Made by a program: the position numbers and the translations under genes. Of a stretch of DNA of 64,000 bases, positions 54,325 to 64,000 are shown in pieces (the stretch's first letter is position 1; each line of letters opens with the position of its first letter). The stretch comes from Leptolyngbyaceae cyanobacterium RM1_1_2 (GTDB taxonomy: Bacteria; Cyanobacteriota; Cyanobacteriia; Phormidesmidales; Phormidesmidaceae), in assembly GCA_012032345.1 (NCBI GenBank), contig JAAUQI010000016.1, positions 1-64,000 of the forward strand, written 5' to 3'. The notes beneath the pieces are model-generated. The model saw nothing but the letters and a program-made list of their open reading frames with translations. It did not search any database and had not been told where the DNA came from.

Positions 54325-57300
54325 ATGACCTCCCTACCCCGTATTCTCACGGTCGTAAGTCATCTGCCTGATGCCAGTTTTCTAAACCAGGTGCTGTCCC
54401 ATGCGGGCTACCCGGTTGACACCGTCCAAACAGCAAGATCAGCCTTGCAGCAGCTTCAGTCGCCGCCGCCACAGCTCATTCTCGTCGGCTCACAGCTTGA
54501 CGATGGGGAGGGCTATCAGCTTTGTCAGCAGATCAAAGCGGCTCCTGAGAGAGCCGACACTCCGGTTCTATTTGTAGATACCCCAGCAGGCGATCTCGAT
54601 CGCCCCCGCGTATTTGCAGTTGGGGGCTGTGACTACTTGGCCCAGCCGCTGCTAGCCGCAGAGATTTTGGCAAAGATGCAAACTCACCTGCAGCGCCAGC
54701 AGCAGCAGCAGCTCAGCGAACAGCAGGAACGGTGGCAGCTCCTTTTAGCTGGACTGGGGGCGGGGGTCTTTGAGTGGAATCCGCTGACCAACAGCCACTC
54801 GCTATCGGCTCGAACCAAAACAATGCTGGGCTATCAGCCCGCTGAGCTAGGCGGTGATTATGAAACCTGGTGCCAGCTTTTACACCCAGCCGACCGCGAT
54901 CGCACCCTGAACGTCCTTAAAGCTTATCTCGACCGTCAGATCCCCCAGTACGACCTCAAATACAGGCTGCGCTGCAAAAATGGTCGCTACCGCTGGATTC
55001 GGGCGCGAGGACAGGCTAAGTGGAATGCTGTAGGCCAGCCGCTGCTGATGGTAGGCTCTCACGAAGATATTCACGAGCGCCAGCAAGCCGTTGAAAAGCT
55101 ACACCGCCGTGAACAAGAATTTCGGGCTTTGGTAGAAAATTCTCCCGATATTGTCTCTCGCTTCGATCGCCAGTATCGCTATCTCTACGTTAATCCGCCG
55201 ATTCAAGCCGTTACGGGCATGGTGCCGCAAAACTTTATCGGCAAAACCAATCGAGAACTGGGGTTTGCAGAAGACATCGTTGAGCGCTGGGAGACAACGC
55301 TTGAACAGGTATTTCTGACTCGGCAAGAACAATTCCTTAGCTTTGTCTATCCGGGCAAACCCGACAGCAGTTACTGGTATGCCAGACTCGTCCCAGAGCT
55401 AATCAACGGCCAGGTTGTTTCTGTGCTGGTGGTCAATCGCAATGTCACGCCGCTGCAACAGGCAGAAGACTCGCTCAGACACAGCGAGGCCCGATTTCGG
55501 GCTTTGTTTGAGCAGGCAACGGTGGGGATCAATCAGGCTGATTTGGAATCAAAGCGCTTCATCCGGGCCAATCAAAGCTTCTGTGAGCTAATCGGCTATA
55601 GCGAAGCAGAGCTGTGTCAGCTTACCTACGAAGACGTTTCTGACACCGAAGATATGGCCGCCAATGCTATCGATATCCGACGGCTGTATCGTGAGGAGCT
55701 GCCTTCTATCACCTTTGAGAAACGCTACCGGCACAAAGATGGCCGCTTGATCTGGACCAGCGTCACGCTGTCTCTAATCCGCAATGAAGCTGGGCAAGCC
55801 TTTGCCGATCTGGCCATTGTGCAAGACATTAGCGATCGCAAGCAGGCAGAAGCCGCCCTGCAGACCAGCGAAGCGACCAACCGAGCCATTCTGCAAACCA
55901 TTCCTGATTTACTGATCTACACCGATGCTGAAGGCAAGTACCTAGACCACATTCCGGGCCAAAAGGTAGCGCCTTGGGGGGGCGCTTTGTCTCAAGATCC
56001 ACGCTCTAATGTCCATCAAGTCTTACCGCCCGACTTGTCAAAGCAGCGAATGCAGGCTATTCATCAGGCTACCAACACCGGTCAGATGCAGGTTTATGAG
56101 CAGCAGCTTAAGGTCGAGGGCCAGATCGAAAATGAAGAAATTCGCGTTGTTTCTCTAGAGAGTAACCGGGTGCTGGTGATGGTGCGCAATATCACCCATC
56201 AAAAGCAAACAGAAGCCGAACTCAGCCAGCGTGAAGCGCTGCTGGCTTCGCTGAATAATGCGTTACCCGTGGGGCTGCTGGTGATTAATTCTGACACTAA
56301 CGAGATTTTAGCTGTCAACCACCAGTTTTTCAAAGTTTGGCAGATAGAATCGCTGGAAGCAGATGTTCAGATTGGCCGGCTGAGCTATAAAGAGCTGCTG
56401 CTGCGGTGTCTCGAATCTACTGATCTAGAGAAGCCATTGGCGATCGCGGCTCCTCATCCAACTTCTAAGATCATTGAAGATGAACTGTCGCTGACAGATG
56501 GTCGGATTCTACGACGCATCCATGGTCGAGTCCGCAGCGACTCGACCTACTATGGCTATTTTTATCTATTTGAAGATATCACGCTGCGCAAGCAGACTGA
56601 GCGCGATTTGCGTCAGGGCTTAGAGCGCGAACAGTCCATGACCAGGCTGATTCAGCACATGCGGCGAACCCTCGATCTAGGCCAAATTTTTGCTACCACC
56701 GTAGAGGAGCTGCGTCAGGTGCTGCACTGCGATCGCGTGGTGATCTATCGGCTAGACCCAGAGGGCAGCGGCAGGTTTGTGGCTGAGTCGTCGCAGCCCG
56801 GATTGATCCCAGTGCTGCCAGAAATGTTCTCTGGGGACGAGAACCTCCGATCCCTATTCTCTGCTGACGCAGTGACGGTAGTGCATTCTCAGCAGACTGC
56901 TGCTGGTGCCCAGTCTTTAGCCGCGCAGCCCGAAAACGACCGTCCTGAGCAGGTCTGTGGCTATGGTGCAGATGTTGCCCAGGCGCAGTTACCAGCCAGC
57001 CAGCCGAAATTTTTGCAGCAGATTCAGGCGCAGGCTTACATATCATCGCCGATCTGGCAGGGTCAGCAGCTCTGGGGCCAACTCATGATCTACCAAAACC
57101 GCCACCCGCGCCAGTGGCAGCCATCAGACATGAATGTTGTGGCGCAAATCAGCAACCAGCTGGGCGTAGCGGTGCAGCAGGCTGAGCTTTTGGCCCAGGT
57201 ACAGCAGCAGGCCATACAGCTCAAACAAACGGCAGAGTTCGCCAATCAGGCCAATCGAGCCAAGAGCCTCTTTTTGGCTAACATGAGCCACGAGCTGAGG

Positions 57301-58305
57301 ACGCCGCTCAACGTTATTTTGGGGCTGACTCAGGTGATCAAGCGCGATCGCCATCTGCCCAATCCCCTGCGAGAGCAGGTAGACATCATCAATCGCAGCG
57401 GTGGCCACCTGCTGGAGCTAATTAACAGCGTGCTTGAACTCTCCAAGATTGAGGCAGGTCACGTTTCACTGCGGGAGAAAAGCTGCGACCTTGCAGTCCT
57501 GATTCAAGAGGTCAGGGCCATGCTAAACCGTCAGGCTGAAGCTAAAGAGCTGACGTTTAACACCTCGCTAGCGGCCCATGTGAGATACATTAAAGCCGAT
57601 GTGCATAAGCTGAGGCAGATTCTGCTCAACCTCGTTAGCAACGCTATCAAGTTCACGCCTCAAGGCAGTGTTTCTTTAAGCGTCTCAGCCCTGAGTCAGC
57701 CAGAATCACCGCCACCTGCTGCGAGCCAGTCACCAGATGCTAAAATTCACCTCTGCTTTGAAGTCACAGATACAGGCATTGGCATTGCCACCGAGGATCT
57801 AGAGAGTATTTTTACCGCTTTTGAGCAGGTCAGCCTGGGCCAAGACTTCACCAACGGCAGCGGGCTAGGGCTGGCTATCAGCCGCCACTTCGCTGAAATC
57901 ATGGGCGGTAATCTGACGGTCGAAAGTACGCTGGGACGCGGTAGCTGCTTTCGACTTTATCTGCCCGCTCAAGTCGAGACGGCAGCGGCTCAGGCTGCAC
58001 AGCCTACCGGGGTTGGGCTAGAGCTTGGGCAGCCAGAGAGTCAAATCCTGATTGTGGACGACCACGCCAGCTCGCTGCTAGAAAAACCGATTTTGAAGCT
58101 GACGGCCAAAAGTTTTCAGGCTATGTCCGCTGAGTGGACAGCTCAGGTAAGACGGGCAGCTGAGCTGTGTGATGACGTGGGGATCGCCCAGCTCAGTGAG
58201 CAAATTCCGGCTGATCAGGCCATTTTGCAGACCGGACTCAAGCAGCTCATTCATGATTTTCAGTTTGAAAAAATACTACAGCTGGTGAGCGCGATCGCCG
58301 ACTAA
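54325..58305 (+). CDS. Multi-PAS/GAF hybrid histidine kinase with collapsed receiver
   Basis: The 1326-residue kinase has a degenerate N-terminal receiver (1-125, no phosphoacceptor Asp in LILVGSQLDD), about five PAS domains (about 135-755), a GAF domain (about 780-965; the bilin Cys motif is not evident), HisKA with His989 in ANMSHELRTPLN, and HATPase (about 1090-1215, DTGIGIATEDLESIF and GLGLAIS). Then ILIVDDHASS, the first residues of a terminal receiver, runs straight into LEKPILKLTAKSFQAMSAEW, the helix that normally follows a receiver. About 110 receiver residues are therefore missing in frame. No partner regulator adjoins. Confidence 0.85.
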   Translation: MTSLPRILTVVSHLPDASFLNQVLSHAGYPVDTVQTARSALQQLQSPPPQLILVGSQLDDGEGYQLCQQIKAAPERADTPVLFVDTPAGDLDRPRVFAVGGCDYLAQPLLAAEILAKMQTHLQRQQQQQLSEQQERWQLLLAGLGAGVFEWNPLTNSHSLSARTKTMLGYQPAELGGDYETWCQLLHPADRDRTLNVLKAYLDRQIPQYDLKYRLRCKNGRYRWIRARGQAKWNAVGQPLLMVGSHEDIHERQQAVEKLHRREQEFRALVENSPDIVSRFDRQYRYLYVNPPIQAVTGMVPQNFIGKTNRELGFAEDIVERWETTLEQVFLTRQEQFLSFVYPGKPDSSYWYARLVPELINGQVVSVLVVNRNVTPLQQAEDSLRHSEARFRALFEQATVGINQADLESKRFIRANQSFCELIGYSEAELCQLTYEDVSDTEDMAANAIDIRRLYREELPSITFEKRYRHKDGRLIWTSVTLSLIRNEAGQAFADLAIVQDISDRKQAEAALQTSEATNRAILQTIPDLLIYTDAEGKYLDHIPGQKVAPWGGALSQDPRSNVHQVLPPDLSKQRMQAIHQATNTGQMQVYEQQLKVEGQIENEEIRVVSLESNRVLVMVRNITHQKQTEAELSQREALLASLNNALPVGLLVINSDTNEILAVNHQFFKVWQIESLEADVQIGRLSYKELLLRCLESTDLEKPLAIAAPHPTSKIIEDELSLTDGRILRRIHGRVRSDSTYYGYFYLFEDITLRKQTERDLRQGLEREQSMTRLIQHMRRTLDLGQIFATTVEELRQVLHCDRVVIYRLDPEGSGRFVAESSQPGLIPVLPEMFSGDENLRSLFSADAVTVVHSQQTAAGAQSLAAQPENDRPEQVCGYGADVAQAQLPASQPKFLQQIQAQAYISSPIWQGQQLWGQLMIYQNRHPRQWQPSDMNVVAQISNQLGVAVQQAELLAQVQQQAIQLKQTAEFANQANRAKSLFLANMSHELRTPLNVILGLTQVIKRDRHLPNPLREQVDIINRSGGHLLELINSVLELSKIEAGHVSLREKSCDLAVLIQEVRAMLNRQAEAKELTFNTSLAAHVRYIKADVHKLRQILLNLVSNAIKFTPQGSVSLSVSALSQPESPPPAASQSPDAKIHLCFEVTDTGIGIATEDLESIFTAFEQVSLGQDFTNGSGLGLAISRHFAEIMGGNLTVESTLGRGSCFRLYLPAQVETAAAQAAQPTGVGLELGQPESQILIVDDHASSLLEKPILKLTAKSFQAMSAEWTAQVRRAAELCDDVGIAQLSEQIPADQAILQTGLKQLIHDFQFEKILQLVSAIAD

Positions 58306-58389
58306 ACCTGCCCCATCAGCAAAATCTTCTGAGCGCTCTACCCGCTTTAACCGTATACTTGAGCCTGTTTGTGCATTAGGCTGGCAATC

Positions 58390-59031
58390 TTGGGCGTTGA
58401 ACTTCGCAGCTACGTATACATTGACAACCTGCAGCCGCAGCACGCCGCCTATATGGGTACTGTCGCCGTTGGATTTTTGCCCTTACCGGGTGACGCTTCC
58501 CTGTGGATTGAAATTTCTCCCGGTATTGATATCAACCGAATTACCGATGTAGCGCTGAAGTCAGCCGTTGTGCGTCCAGGAATTTTAATGGTTGAGCGCC
58601 TCTACGGCCTGCTCGAAATTCACTCTGGCAAGCAGGGCGAAGTCCACGCCGCTAGCCGCGCCATCTTAGAGGCCCTAGATGTCCGCCGCATTGACTGTCT
58701 CAAGCCGCGAATTGTGTCGAGCCAGGTGATTCGCAACTTGGATCCCCATCATGTTCAGCTGATCAACCGCAGCCGTCGCGGCAACATGATTGTAGCCGGA
58801 CAAACCCTCTATGTGTTTGAAGTTGAGCCAGCTGCCTACGCTGCCCTAGCGGCCAACGAAGCCGAGAAAGCCGCCTTGATCAATATTCTTTCGATCAACG
58901 CACTGGGCAGCTTCGGCAGGCTTTACCTGGGCGGCGAAGAACAGGACATTCTCGCTGCTCAAGCAGCAGTTTTAAGCGCGATTGAAAGCCTGCCAGGGCG
59001 CGATCAGGCAGATCAGCAAAAAAACGAGTAG
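58390..59031 (+). CDS. ccmP: CcmP double-BMC carboxysome shell protein
   Basis: CcmP is a tandem-BMC trimer of the beta-carboxysome shell, proposed to gate metabolite pores. From TTG 58390 the 213-residue product begins with [21 protein letters not shown], and includes [20 protein letters not shown] and [21 protein letters not shown] (domain 1) and [20 protein letters not shown] (domain 2). The length equals the known family. An in-frame TTG at 58369 is also possible; no ATG is available. TATACT at 58354-58359 is a likely -10, so the leader would be very short. Confidence 0.85.
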   Translation: MGVELRSYVYIDNLQPQHAAYMGTVAVGFLPLPGDASLWIEISPGIDINRITDVALKSAVVRPGILMVERLYGLLEIHSGKQGEVHAASRAILEALDVRRIDCLKPRIVSSQVIRNLDPHHVQLINRSRRGNMIVAGQTLYVFEVEPAAYAALAANEAEKAALINILSINALGSFGRLYLGGEEQDILAAQAAVLSAIESLPGRDQADQQKNE

Positions 59032-59253
59032 GTGCTGCAGGCTAGTGCATTTGCACTAGAATTTGAGATATCTGGACGCTTCTAGATGTTTCTGGGCGCT
59101 GCTAAATTTATCTACAAATTTCTGCCGCTGTGGGTCAAGCTGCCTTAGAATACTAAATCTAGCGTCTAATTCAAAAATGCAGCGGTAGAACCCGCTATAG
59201 ATAGCGGTAGAGCTGCTATCCATAGCACTTTAGCAAACTGCCCAATCGCCCTT

Positions 59254-61242
59254 ATGGATATTCCCCGTCTGCACCCAGACACCGTTGAAGCGGTTCGGGA
59301 ACGCGCCGACATTGTTGATATTGTGTCGGAACAGGTGGTGCTGAAAAAGCAGGGCAAGGACTTTGTGGGCCTATGCCCGTTTCACGACGATAAGTCACCT
59401 AGCTTTAGCGTTAGCCCTAGCAAGCAGTTTTATTACTGCTTTAGCTGCGGCGCAGGGGGCAATGCTTTTAAGTTTTTGATGGAGCTAAATCAGCGCCCGT
59501 TTGCCGATGTGGTGCTGGATCTGGCCCGACGCTACCAGGTTGCCGTCAAAACCCTAGAACCTGCCAAACGACAGGCCCTACAGCAGCAGCTGTCGCTGCG
59601 AGAACAGCTCTTTGAAATTGCCGCGATCGCGGCTAAATTTTATCAGCACACGCTGCACCACCCAGATGGAGAGGCGGCCCTCAGGTACTTACAAACTCAG
59701 CGGCGGCTAGAGGAAGGCACCATTCAGCAGTTTCAGCTAGGCTACGCCCCAGGAGGCTGGCAAACTCTTTATGGCTACCTGGTTGAGCAAAAGCGCTATC
59801 CGGTGGAGCTAGTCGAAAAAGCGGGATTGATCGTGCCGCGTCAAAAAGGCAGTGGCTACTATGACCGCTTCCGCGATCGCCTGATGATCCCAATTCAAGA
59901 CGCTCAGGGCCGGGTGATTGGTTTTGGTGGGCGATCCCTGGGCGACGAACAGCCCAAATATCTCAACTCGCCTGAAACGGAGCTGTTTGATAAAGGCAAA
60001 GTGCTCTACGGGCTGAGTCAGGCTAAAGCCGCGATCGCCAAAGCAGACTGTGCCGTTTTGGTAGAGGGCTATTTTGACGTGATCGCTCTGCACGCGGCGG
60101 GGATTGCCAATGCGGTCGCCTCTTTGGGCACTGCCCTCAACGTGGTTCAGGTGAGGCTGCTGCTGCGCTACACCGAGTCTAAGCAGATAGTGCTGAACTT
60201 TGACGCCGATGCAGCCGGGGTCAAGGCCGCCGAACGCGCTATTGGTGAAGCGGCTGACATGGCTCACCGGGGCGAACTACAGCTGCGGGTGCTGACTATT
60301 CCAGAGGGCAAAGATGCTGATGACTATCTCAAAAGCAATACAGCAGCCGACTATCAGGCCCTGATTGACGCCGCACCTCTGTGGCTAGACTGGCAGATTC
60401 AGCAGCTCCTCAAAGATACTAATCTGCGGCAGGCCGACCAGTTTCAGCAGGCTACCCAGTCGGTTGTTTTACTGCTGGGCGAGATCGCCAATGCCGACAC
60501 CCGCACTCACTATATCCGCCACTGTGCCGAAATCTTTAGCCAGGGTGACTCTCGCCTGGTGCCGCTGCTGGCTGAGAATTTGCTGGCTCAGGTGCGCCGT
60601 CAGCGGCGATCGCCCCAGCAGCCCAAATCTGAGATCCACGTCGCCAAGCCCTGGAGTACTAATGCTCTAGAGCAGGCTGAGGCAGCGCTGCTGCGAGTCT
60701 TTATTCACAGCAGCGACTGTCGTCAAGCTATTGTAGAGGCTCTAGACGAGCGCGATCTGCAATTTAGTTTTTCCCATCACCGCGCTCTGTGGCGACAGAT
60801 TAAAGCTTGGTGCCTGGGGTCGGTGGCACCAGAGCTGGTATTTCAGCCTGCCGCCGCCGCTTTGCCCCAGCAGATATCTAATTTACGTCAGCTCCGCGAT
60901 CGCTGTGCTGAAGATCCGCTGCTAGGTCAGGTCTATCATCTCCTACAGCTAGACGAAAAAACCCAACGGGATGCGCTGCGGGGGCCGCTGGTGGTTCGAG
61001 CTGCGATCGCCTGCATGGAAAAAAACATGTGTGAAAAGCGCTATCGATATTTTCTCAACCTGTGGTCAGAGCAAGACTGCACCCTCACGCCTGAGCAACA
61101 TGCCTATTATCAAAAGCAAATCTATGCCGAAAAACAGCGCATTCAGGAACTCGAAAAACAGCGCTGCGTCACTTTTGCTGACTTAGCCCAGCTGCCCTGG
61201 GTGGGCGAGTTTTACGCTAGCTTTGAAGACACAGAAGGGTAG
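59254..61242 (+). CDS. dnaG: DNA primase
   Basis: DnaG makes RNA primers for replication. The 662-residue protein has a CHC2 zinc finger (Cys41, His44, Cys62, Cys65 in [15 protein letters not shown] and CFSCG), a primase core (about 120-250) with [20 protein letters not shown], a Toprim domain ([22 protein letters not shown]) and a C-terminal helicase-binding region. Normal order and length. Confidence 0.95.
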   Translation: MDIPRLHPDTVEAVRERADIVDIVSEQVVLKKQGKDFVGLCPFHDDKSPSFSVSPSKQFYYCFSCGAGGNAFKFLMELNQRPFADVVLDLARRYQVAVKTLEPAKRQALQQQLSLREQLFEIAAIAAKFYQHTLHHPDGEAALRYLQTQRRLEEGTIQQFQLGYAPGGWQTLYGYLVEQKRYPVELVEKAGLIVPRQKGSGYYDRFRDRLMIPIQDAQGRVIGFGGRSLGDEQPKYLNSPETELFDKGKVLYGLSQAKAAIAKADCAVLVEGYFDVIALHAAGIANAVASLGTALNVVQVRLLLRYTESKQIVLNFDADAAGVKAAERAIGEAADMAHRGELQLRVLTIPEGKDADDYLKSNTAADYQALIDAAPLWLDWQIQQLLKDTNLRQADQFQQATQSVVLLLGEIANADTRTHYIRHCAEIFSQGDSRLVPLLAENLLAQVRRQRRSPQQPKSEIHVAKPWSTNALEQAEAALLRVFIHSSDCRQAIVEALDERDLQFSFSHHRALWRQIKAWCLGSVAPELVFQPAAAALPQQISNLRQLRDRCAEDPLLGQVYHLLQLDEKTQRDALRGPLVVRAAIACMEKNMCEKRYRYFLNLWSEQDCTLTPEQHAYYQKQIYAEKQRIQELEKQRCVTFADLAQLPWVGEFYASFEDTEG

Positions 61243-61357
61243 ACAAAGGCTCAATATTCAAGCAATATTCTGGCGCTGGCAAGCTGATTTGGAGTGTTAC
61301 CTATCGCTTGAGGCTGTCTATTCTGAGTCCACCCATAGATGTAGGAATCATGCCGCA

Positions 61358-61777
61358 GTGAGCCATTCTTTTTCACGGGCTGAGCTAGGTCAGCTAGGAG
61401 AGCAGCTAGTGGCCGACTGGCTGATTCAGCAAGGCTGGCAGATTCTCCACCGTCGCTGGCGCTGTCGCTGGGGCGAGCTTGATCTAATTGCCTATCAAGG
61501 CGCAAACACCAGTCCAGAAAGCCAGCAGCTTAGCTTTGTCGAGGTCAAAACTCGCAGCCGAGGCAGCTGGGATCAAAACGGTCTGTTGTCGATTACTGCC
61601 GCTAAACAGGACAAGCTCTGGCAGAGTGCTAGACTTTTTCTGGCCCAGTCTCCTGATTTAGCAGAGTATCCCTGCCGTTTTGACGTGGCGCTGGTAAGCT
61701 GTCGTTCATCTATAAATCACTCCGCTCAAAAACCCCAGCTATCTCTGCAAGACTATATTGTTGGGGCTTTCAGCTAA
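61358..61777 (+). CDS. YraN/UPF0102 family nuclease-fold protein
   Basis: The 139-residue protein from GTG 61358 has a restriction-endonuclease-like fold: [32 protein letters not shown] and [12 protein letters not shown], with the D...E-x-K type residues. The family is linked to DNA uptake or repair, but is uncharacterised here. An in-frame ATG at 61223 would overlap dnaG by 20 bases and add 45 unlike residues; GTG is preferred. The order dnaG-yraN suggests an operon. Confidence 0.8.
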   Translation: MSHSFSRAELGQLGEQLVADWLIQQGWQILHRRWRCRWGELDLIAYQGANTSPESQQLSFVEVKTRSRGSWDQNGLLSITAAKQDKLWQSARLFLAQSPDLAEYPCRFDVALVSCRSSINHSAQKPQLSLQDYIVGAFS

Positions 61778-61818
61778 AGCCTAGCTGGAGTGTAGGGAAG
61801 TAGCGGTCATCAGTAGGG

Positions 61819-61884
61819 TGGGCAATGCCCACATCATGCTTGGGCAATGCCCACATCATGCTTGGGCAATGCCCACATCATGCT
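61819..61884. repeat. Three perfect 22-base tandem repeats with inner palindrome
   Basis: Units at 61819-61840, 61841-61862 and 61863-61884 are identical. Each holds the palindrome GGGCA-A-TGCCC followed by ACATCATGCT. They are in the spacer between yraN and the DUF2267 gene. GGTGGGCAATGCCCAC-type elements are widely scattered in cyanobacteria. Confidence 0.9.
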
Positions 61885-62005
61885 TGATCTAAAGATTCAG
61901 AACGAAAGATTGTGCTTTCCCCGTTATTCCTAGCTCAGATTTAGCACCTTGACAGGGCTGGCGGTGCCCACCCTACCGATAAATGTGGATTCTGGATTTT
62001 GCTTT

Positions 62006-62404
62006 TTACTCTAAGTGCTGACGGCTTGGGGGGGCGAAAAGCTCAGCATACTCGTCTGAGAGATTGACCTTGAGGTGATCAAACTGCCCCGGCGTGACAG
62101 CCTTTTGAATCACGGCAAAAAGACCACGTACTTTCTGTGGAATCTCTGCTACGTCAAGCTGAGAGCGCTCTGCAATCCTGCTATAAAAAGTTTGCAAATC
62201 CATATAGGTGCCGTTTTCGCCCTCATGCCCACGCAGGTATTGGGCAATCTCTTCAGGAAGCTGCGAGGCTAGATCCTTGGCCTCGTTACCGTAGATGCGG
62301 TTTGCCAGTACCTCAAAGACAGACTGGACAAAGCTTTCAACCGCTTCTGTAGAGTCAAACTGGCTCACAGCCTGGGTTGTATTGAGAAATTCAGCGTGTT
62401 TCAT
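62006..62404 (-). CDS. DUF2267 protein
   Basis: The 132-residue helical protein has EAVESFVQSVFEVLANRIYG and EAKDLASQLPEEIAQYL, typical of DUF2267, plus LAEIPQKVRGLFAV-like C-terminal helices. Family function is unknown. Confidence 0.82.
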   Translation of the reverse strand: MKHAEFLNTTQAVSQFDSTEAVESFVQSVFEVLANRIYGNEAKDLASQLPEEIAQYLRGHEGENGTYMDLQTFYSRIAERSQLDVAEIPQKVRGLFAVIQKAVTPGQFDHLKVNLSDEYAELFAPPSRQHLE

Positions 62405-62671
62405 AAGGATAGTATTCAGTGTCTACTCAGCTCGGGCACTCCTTTAGAGCCGCTGTGCGGGCGCTGACGCGCTGGCTAGTGGCAGCTTTGGTGGACGAAC
62501 TCAGGTTTTTACTACCTTGAAAAAATTTACAGAAACTCTCATCACTCAAAAGGATTACTCTCAGTCCCTCGATCGTTAGACTTGGGGCTGTCACCTAGAG
62601 TGTTCCACGAAGCCGAGGCGATTGAGGATGTTGGTAATATTAGGTAGAGTTTTTAGCAAAACCTGCTGGCA
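62405..62671. other. Spacer upstream of the lipoprotein gene
   Basis: About 267 bases between divergent genes. It must hold both promoters. No RNA or repeat is recognised. Confidence 0.4.
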
Positions 62672-63196
62672 ATGACTTTACTGCGTTGGGTTTCAAGAAG
62701 TGCGATCGCGCTCTGTTTAGTTAGCTGCCAGACTCAGCCGTCTAATTTAGCTTCATCAGCCGTTACCGCCTCGGCCCAAACAGTAGTCCAGGCGGAAACC
62801 CAGACAGGCGGAAACTTTGCCACCGTCACTGCTGTCGAAGCTACCGCTGGAGAACCGGGTGCTTACACCTTTGCGGTTACTGTTCAAAGTCCTGATACAG
62901 GCTGCGATCGCTATGCTAACTGGTGGGAAGTGATTAGCGCAGAGGGGGATCTGATTTTTCGCAGGATTTTAGCCCACAGCCACGTTGATGAGCAGCCCTT
63001 TCGTCGAGCCGGGGGATCTGTGGCTGTGCAGCCTGATCAAACCGTGATTATCCGAGCGCACATGCAGCCCACTGGCTACGGCAACCAGGCCATGCAGGGA
63101 AGTATAGACGCCGGATTTAGCAGCGTTCAGCTACCTGATGGCTTTGCCGCCAACCTAGCTCAGGCTGCGCCCCAGCCTTTAGGGTGCGACCATTAA
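62672..63196 (+). CDS. Putative lipoprotein of unknown function
   Basis: The 174-residue protein has a signal with lipobox LCLVSC (Cys19) and a mature domain with GAYTFAVTVQSPDTGCDRYANW and RRILAHSHVDEQPF. The segment GCDRYANWWEV...HSHVDEQPF looks conserved, with two Cys probably bridged. Probably in the outer or inner membrane. Unknown role. Confidence 0.6.
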   Translation: MTLLRWVSRSAIALCLVSCQTQPSNLASSAVTASAQTVVQAETQTGGNFATVTAVEATAGEPGAYTFAVTVQSPDTGCDRYANWWEVISAEGDLIFRRILAHSHVDEQPFRRAGGSVAVQPDQTVIIRAHMQPTGYGNQAMQGSIDAGFSSVQLPDGFAANLAQAAPQPLGCDH

Positions 63197-63235
63197 GCAC
63201 GGCGCAAGCTACAGAAACAAACCCTCACCTGCATC

Positions 63236-64000
63236 TTAATCTTCCTGCCCTAGAGCGCCGGGTGCGCCGATTAGGGTGCGCTTGGGGGAGCAGGTAATAA
63301 TCATAATCAGCAGCGTCAGAATGTAGGGGGCTGCGTTAAACAGGTAGTAGTAGGTGTCAATGCCTACCGACTGAAAAGCGGGACCAATGGCCTGAGCGCC
63401 ACCAAACAGCAGCGAAGCCCAAAGACACTGTACCGGGTTCCAGTGAGCAAAAATGACCAGCGCTACTGCCATCAAACCCTGACCGCTGGAGATGCGCTCA
63501 GTCCAGACGCCGGGATAGTAGAGCGAGAGGCAGGCCCCACCAATGCCCGCTAAAAAGCTACCCGCCATAATGCTGAGCATCCGTACCTGAAAGATCGAGA
63601 TGCCCATGGCTTTTGCCGCCTCTGGACTGTCGCCTACGGCCCGCACATACAGCCCCCAGCGAGTAGAGCGAAAGAACCACTGCAGTAGAGGCGCGATCGC
63701 CAGACCGATCAAAAACAAAGGACTCAGCTTCAGGGCTGACTCGATCTGAGGCACACTGCTCCAGCCGCCGACATTTAAGGTGACCAGTTGAGGAGCCTGA
63801 GGCTGAATAAAAGGCTTGCCCAAAAAGAAGGCTAGTCCGCTGCCAAAGATAATCATAGCAATACCTACAGCCACGTCGTTGACCCGGGGCTGCTGGGCCA
63901 ACCAGCCGTGAATAGCCCCCAGCACCATGCCGGAGAACCCCGCCGCCACTACGCCTAGCCACGGCGATAAGCCTGGGCCAACAATATCCTGAGTTAGGTA
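63236..64000 (-). CDS. BmpA-type ABC transporter permease, partial at the window edge
   Basis: The open frame runs to the window end without a stop, so the N-terminus lies beyond 64000. The visible 254 residues contain about six membrane helices and the permease segment RAVGDSPEAAKAMGISIFQV, with GSFLAGIGGACLSL and GLMAVALVIFAHW. This is the COG1079-type permease paired with COG4603, used for nucleosides or simple sugars with a BmpA-like binding protein. The ATPase and partner permease are probably upstream. Confidence 0.85.
   Translation of the reverse strand, partial: YLTQDIVGPGLSPWLGVVAAGFSGMVLGAIHGWLAQQPRVNDVAVGIAMIIFGSGLAFFLGKPFIQPQAPQLVTLNVGGWSSVPQIESALKLSPLFLIGLAIAPLLQWFFRSTRWGLYVRAVGDSPEAAKAMGISIFQVRMLSIMAGSFLAGIGGACLSLYYPGVWTERISSGQGLMAVALVIFAHWNPVQCLWASLLFGGAQAIGPAFQSVGIDTYYYLFNAAPYILTLLIMIITCSPKRTLIGAPGALGQED

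Noticed and set aside
56650..57200. Phytochrome or cyanobacteriochrome photosensor GAF
   Set aside because: The usual bilin-binding Cys motif is not seen in the GAF segment, so a chromophore cannot be supported.
61819..61884. Short CRISPR-like array
   Set aside because: The units are directly adjacent with no unique spacers, and no cas genes are present.

Overview
The window is chromosomal DNA from a cyanobacterium. It carries psbD/psbC, a ycf37-like photosystem I assembly gene, the Rubisco assembly factor raf1, the carboxysome shell gene ccmP, cruP, a glutamine riboswitch upstream of a gifB-like gene, and frequent GCGATCGC (HIP1) octamers. Gene density is high and both strands are used. No insertion sequence, prophage or CRISPR array is visible. 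Gene content fits a filamentous or Synechococcales-type lineage, but the species cannot be named from the sequence alone.

Layout. 0-6 kb: the end of psbD overlapping psbC, a lumenal pentapeptide protein, riboflavin synthase, a bifunctional-nuclease/aldo-keto-reductase pair, and a ferrochelatase-family chelatase with a His-rich tail behind a CsoR-like palindrome. 6-15 kb: GH13 amylase with CBM20, cruP, sirB1-like, hisA (frameshifted) and a RarA-methyltransferase-like fusion. 15-25 kb: small conserved cyanobacterial proteins, rpmI-rplT, a solute-binding protein, ycf37, a tandem PTPS protein, the NtcA-box/riboswitch/gifB locus, DUF58, a PLD-like protein with an EF-hand loop, coaX, an M48 protease and DUF4330. 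25-31 kb: cfa (frameshifted), purU, and a LysR regulator divergent from pirin, CDGSH and WrbA-like genes, which looks like a redox or stress cluster.

30.7-37 kb is the accessory part. It holds an XRE-ImmA-like/PIN pair, a decayed parDE remnant, a HepT/MntA-like pair, a frameshifted GTPase and a frameshifted GST. 37-46.5 kb: DUF421, DUF3386, raf1, tRNA-Ala directly abutting a REC-wHTH-HPt-REC-REC-GGDEF regulator, Uma2 genes, a CPA2 antiporter with a USP tail, and a Dps gene behind a PerR-like box. 46.5-54 kb: a pseudokinase/PstS-like fusion, a Nif11-like protein behind a hairpin repeat, tRNA-Thr, an Rre1/Ycf29-like regulator, minCDE followed by a [2Fe-2S] protein, and tilS. 54-64 kb: a giant multi-PAS hybrid kinase with a collapsed receiver, ccmP, dnaG, yraN, DUF2267, a lipoprotein and an ABC permease running off the end.

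Two general points matter to a reader. First, seven genes (hisA, cfa, the PIN gene, the GTPase, the GST, the antiporter and dps) are each exactly one base short of a continuous frame, and each can be repaired by adding one base to a mononucleotide run. This looks more like sequence error than biology, so those genes are probably intact in the organism. Second, the best regulatory signals are the NtcA box plus glutamine riboswitch at gifB, the PerR-like box at dps, and the CsoR-like palindrome at the chelatase gene. The last is the least explained and the most worth testing.
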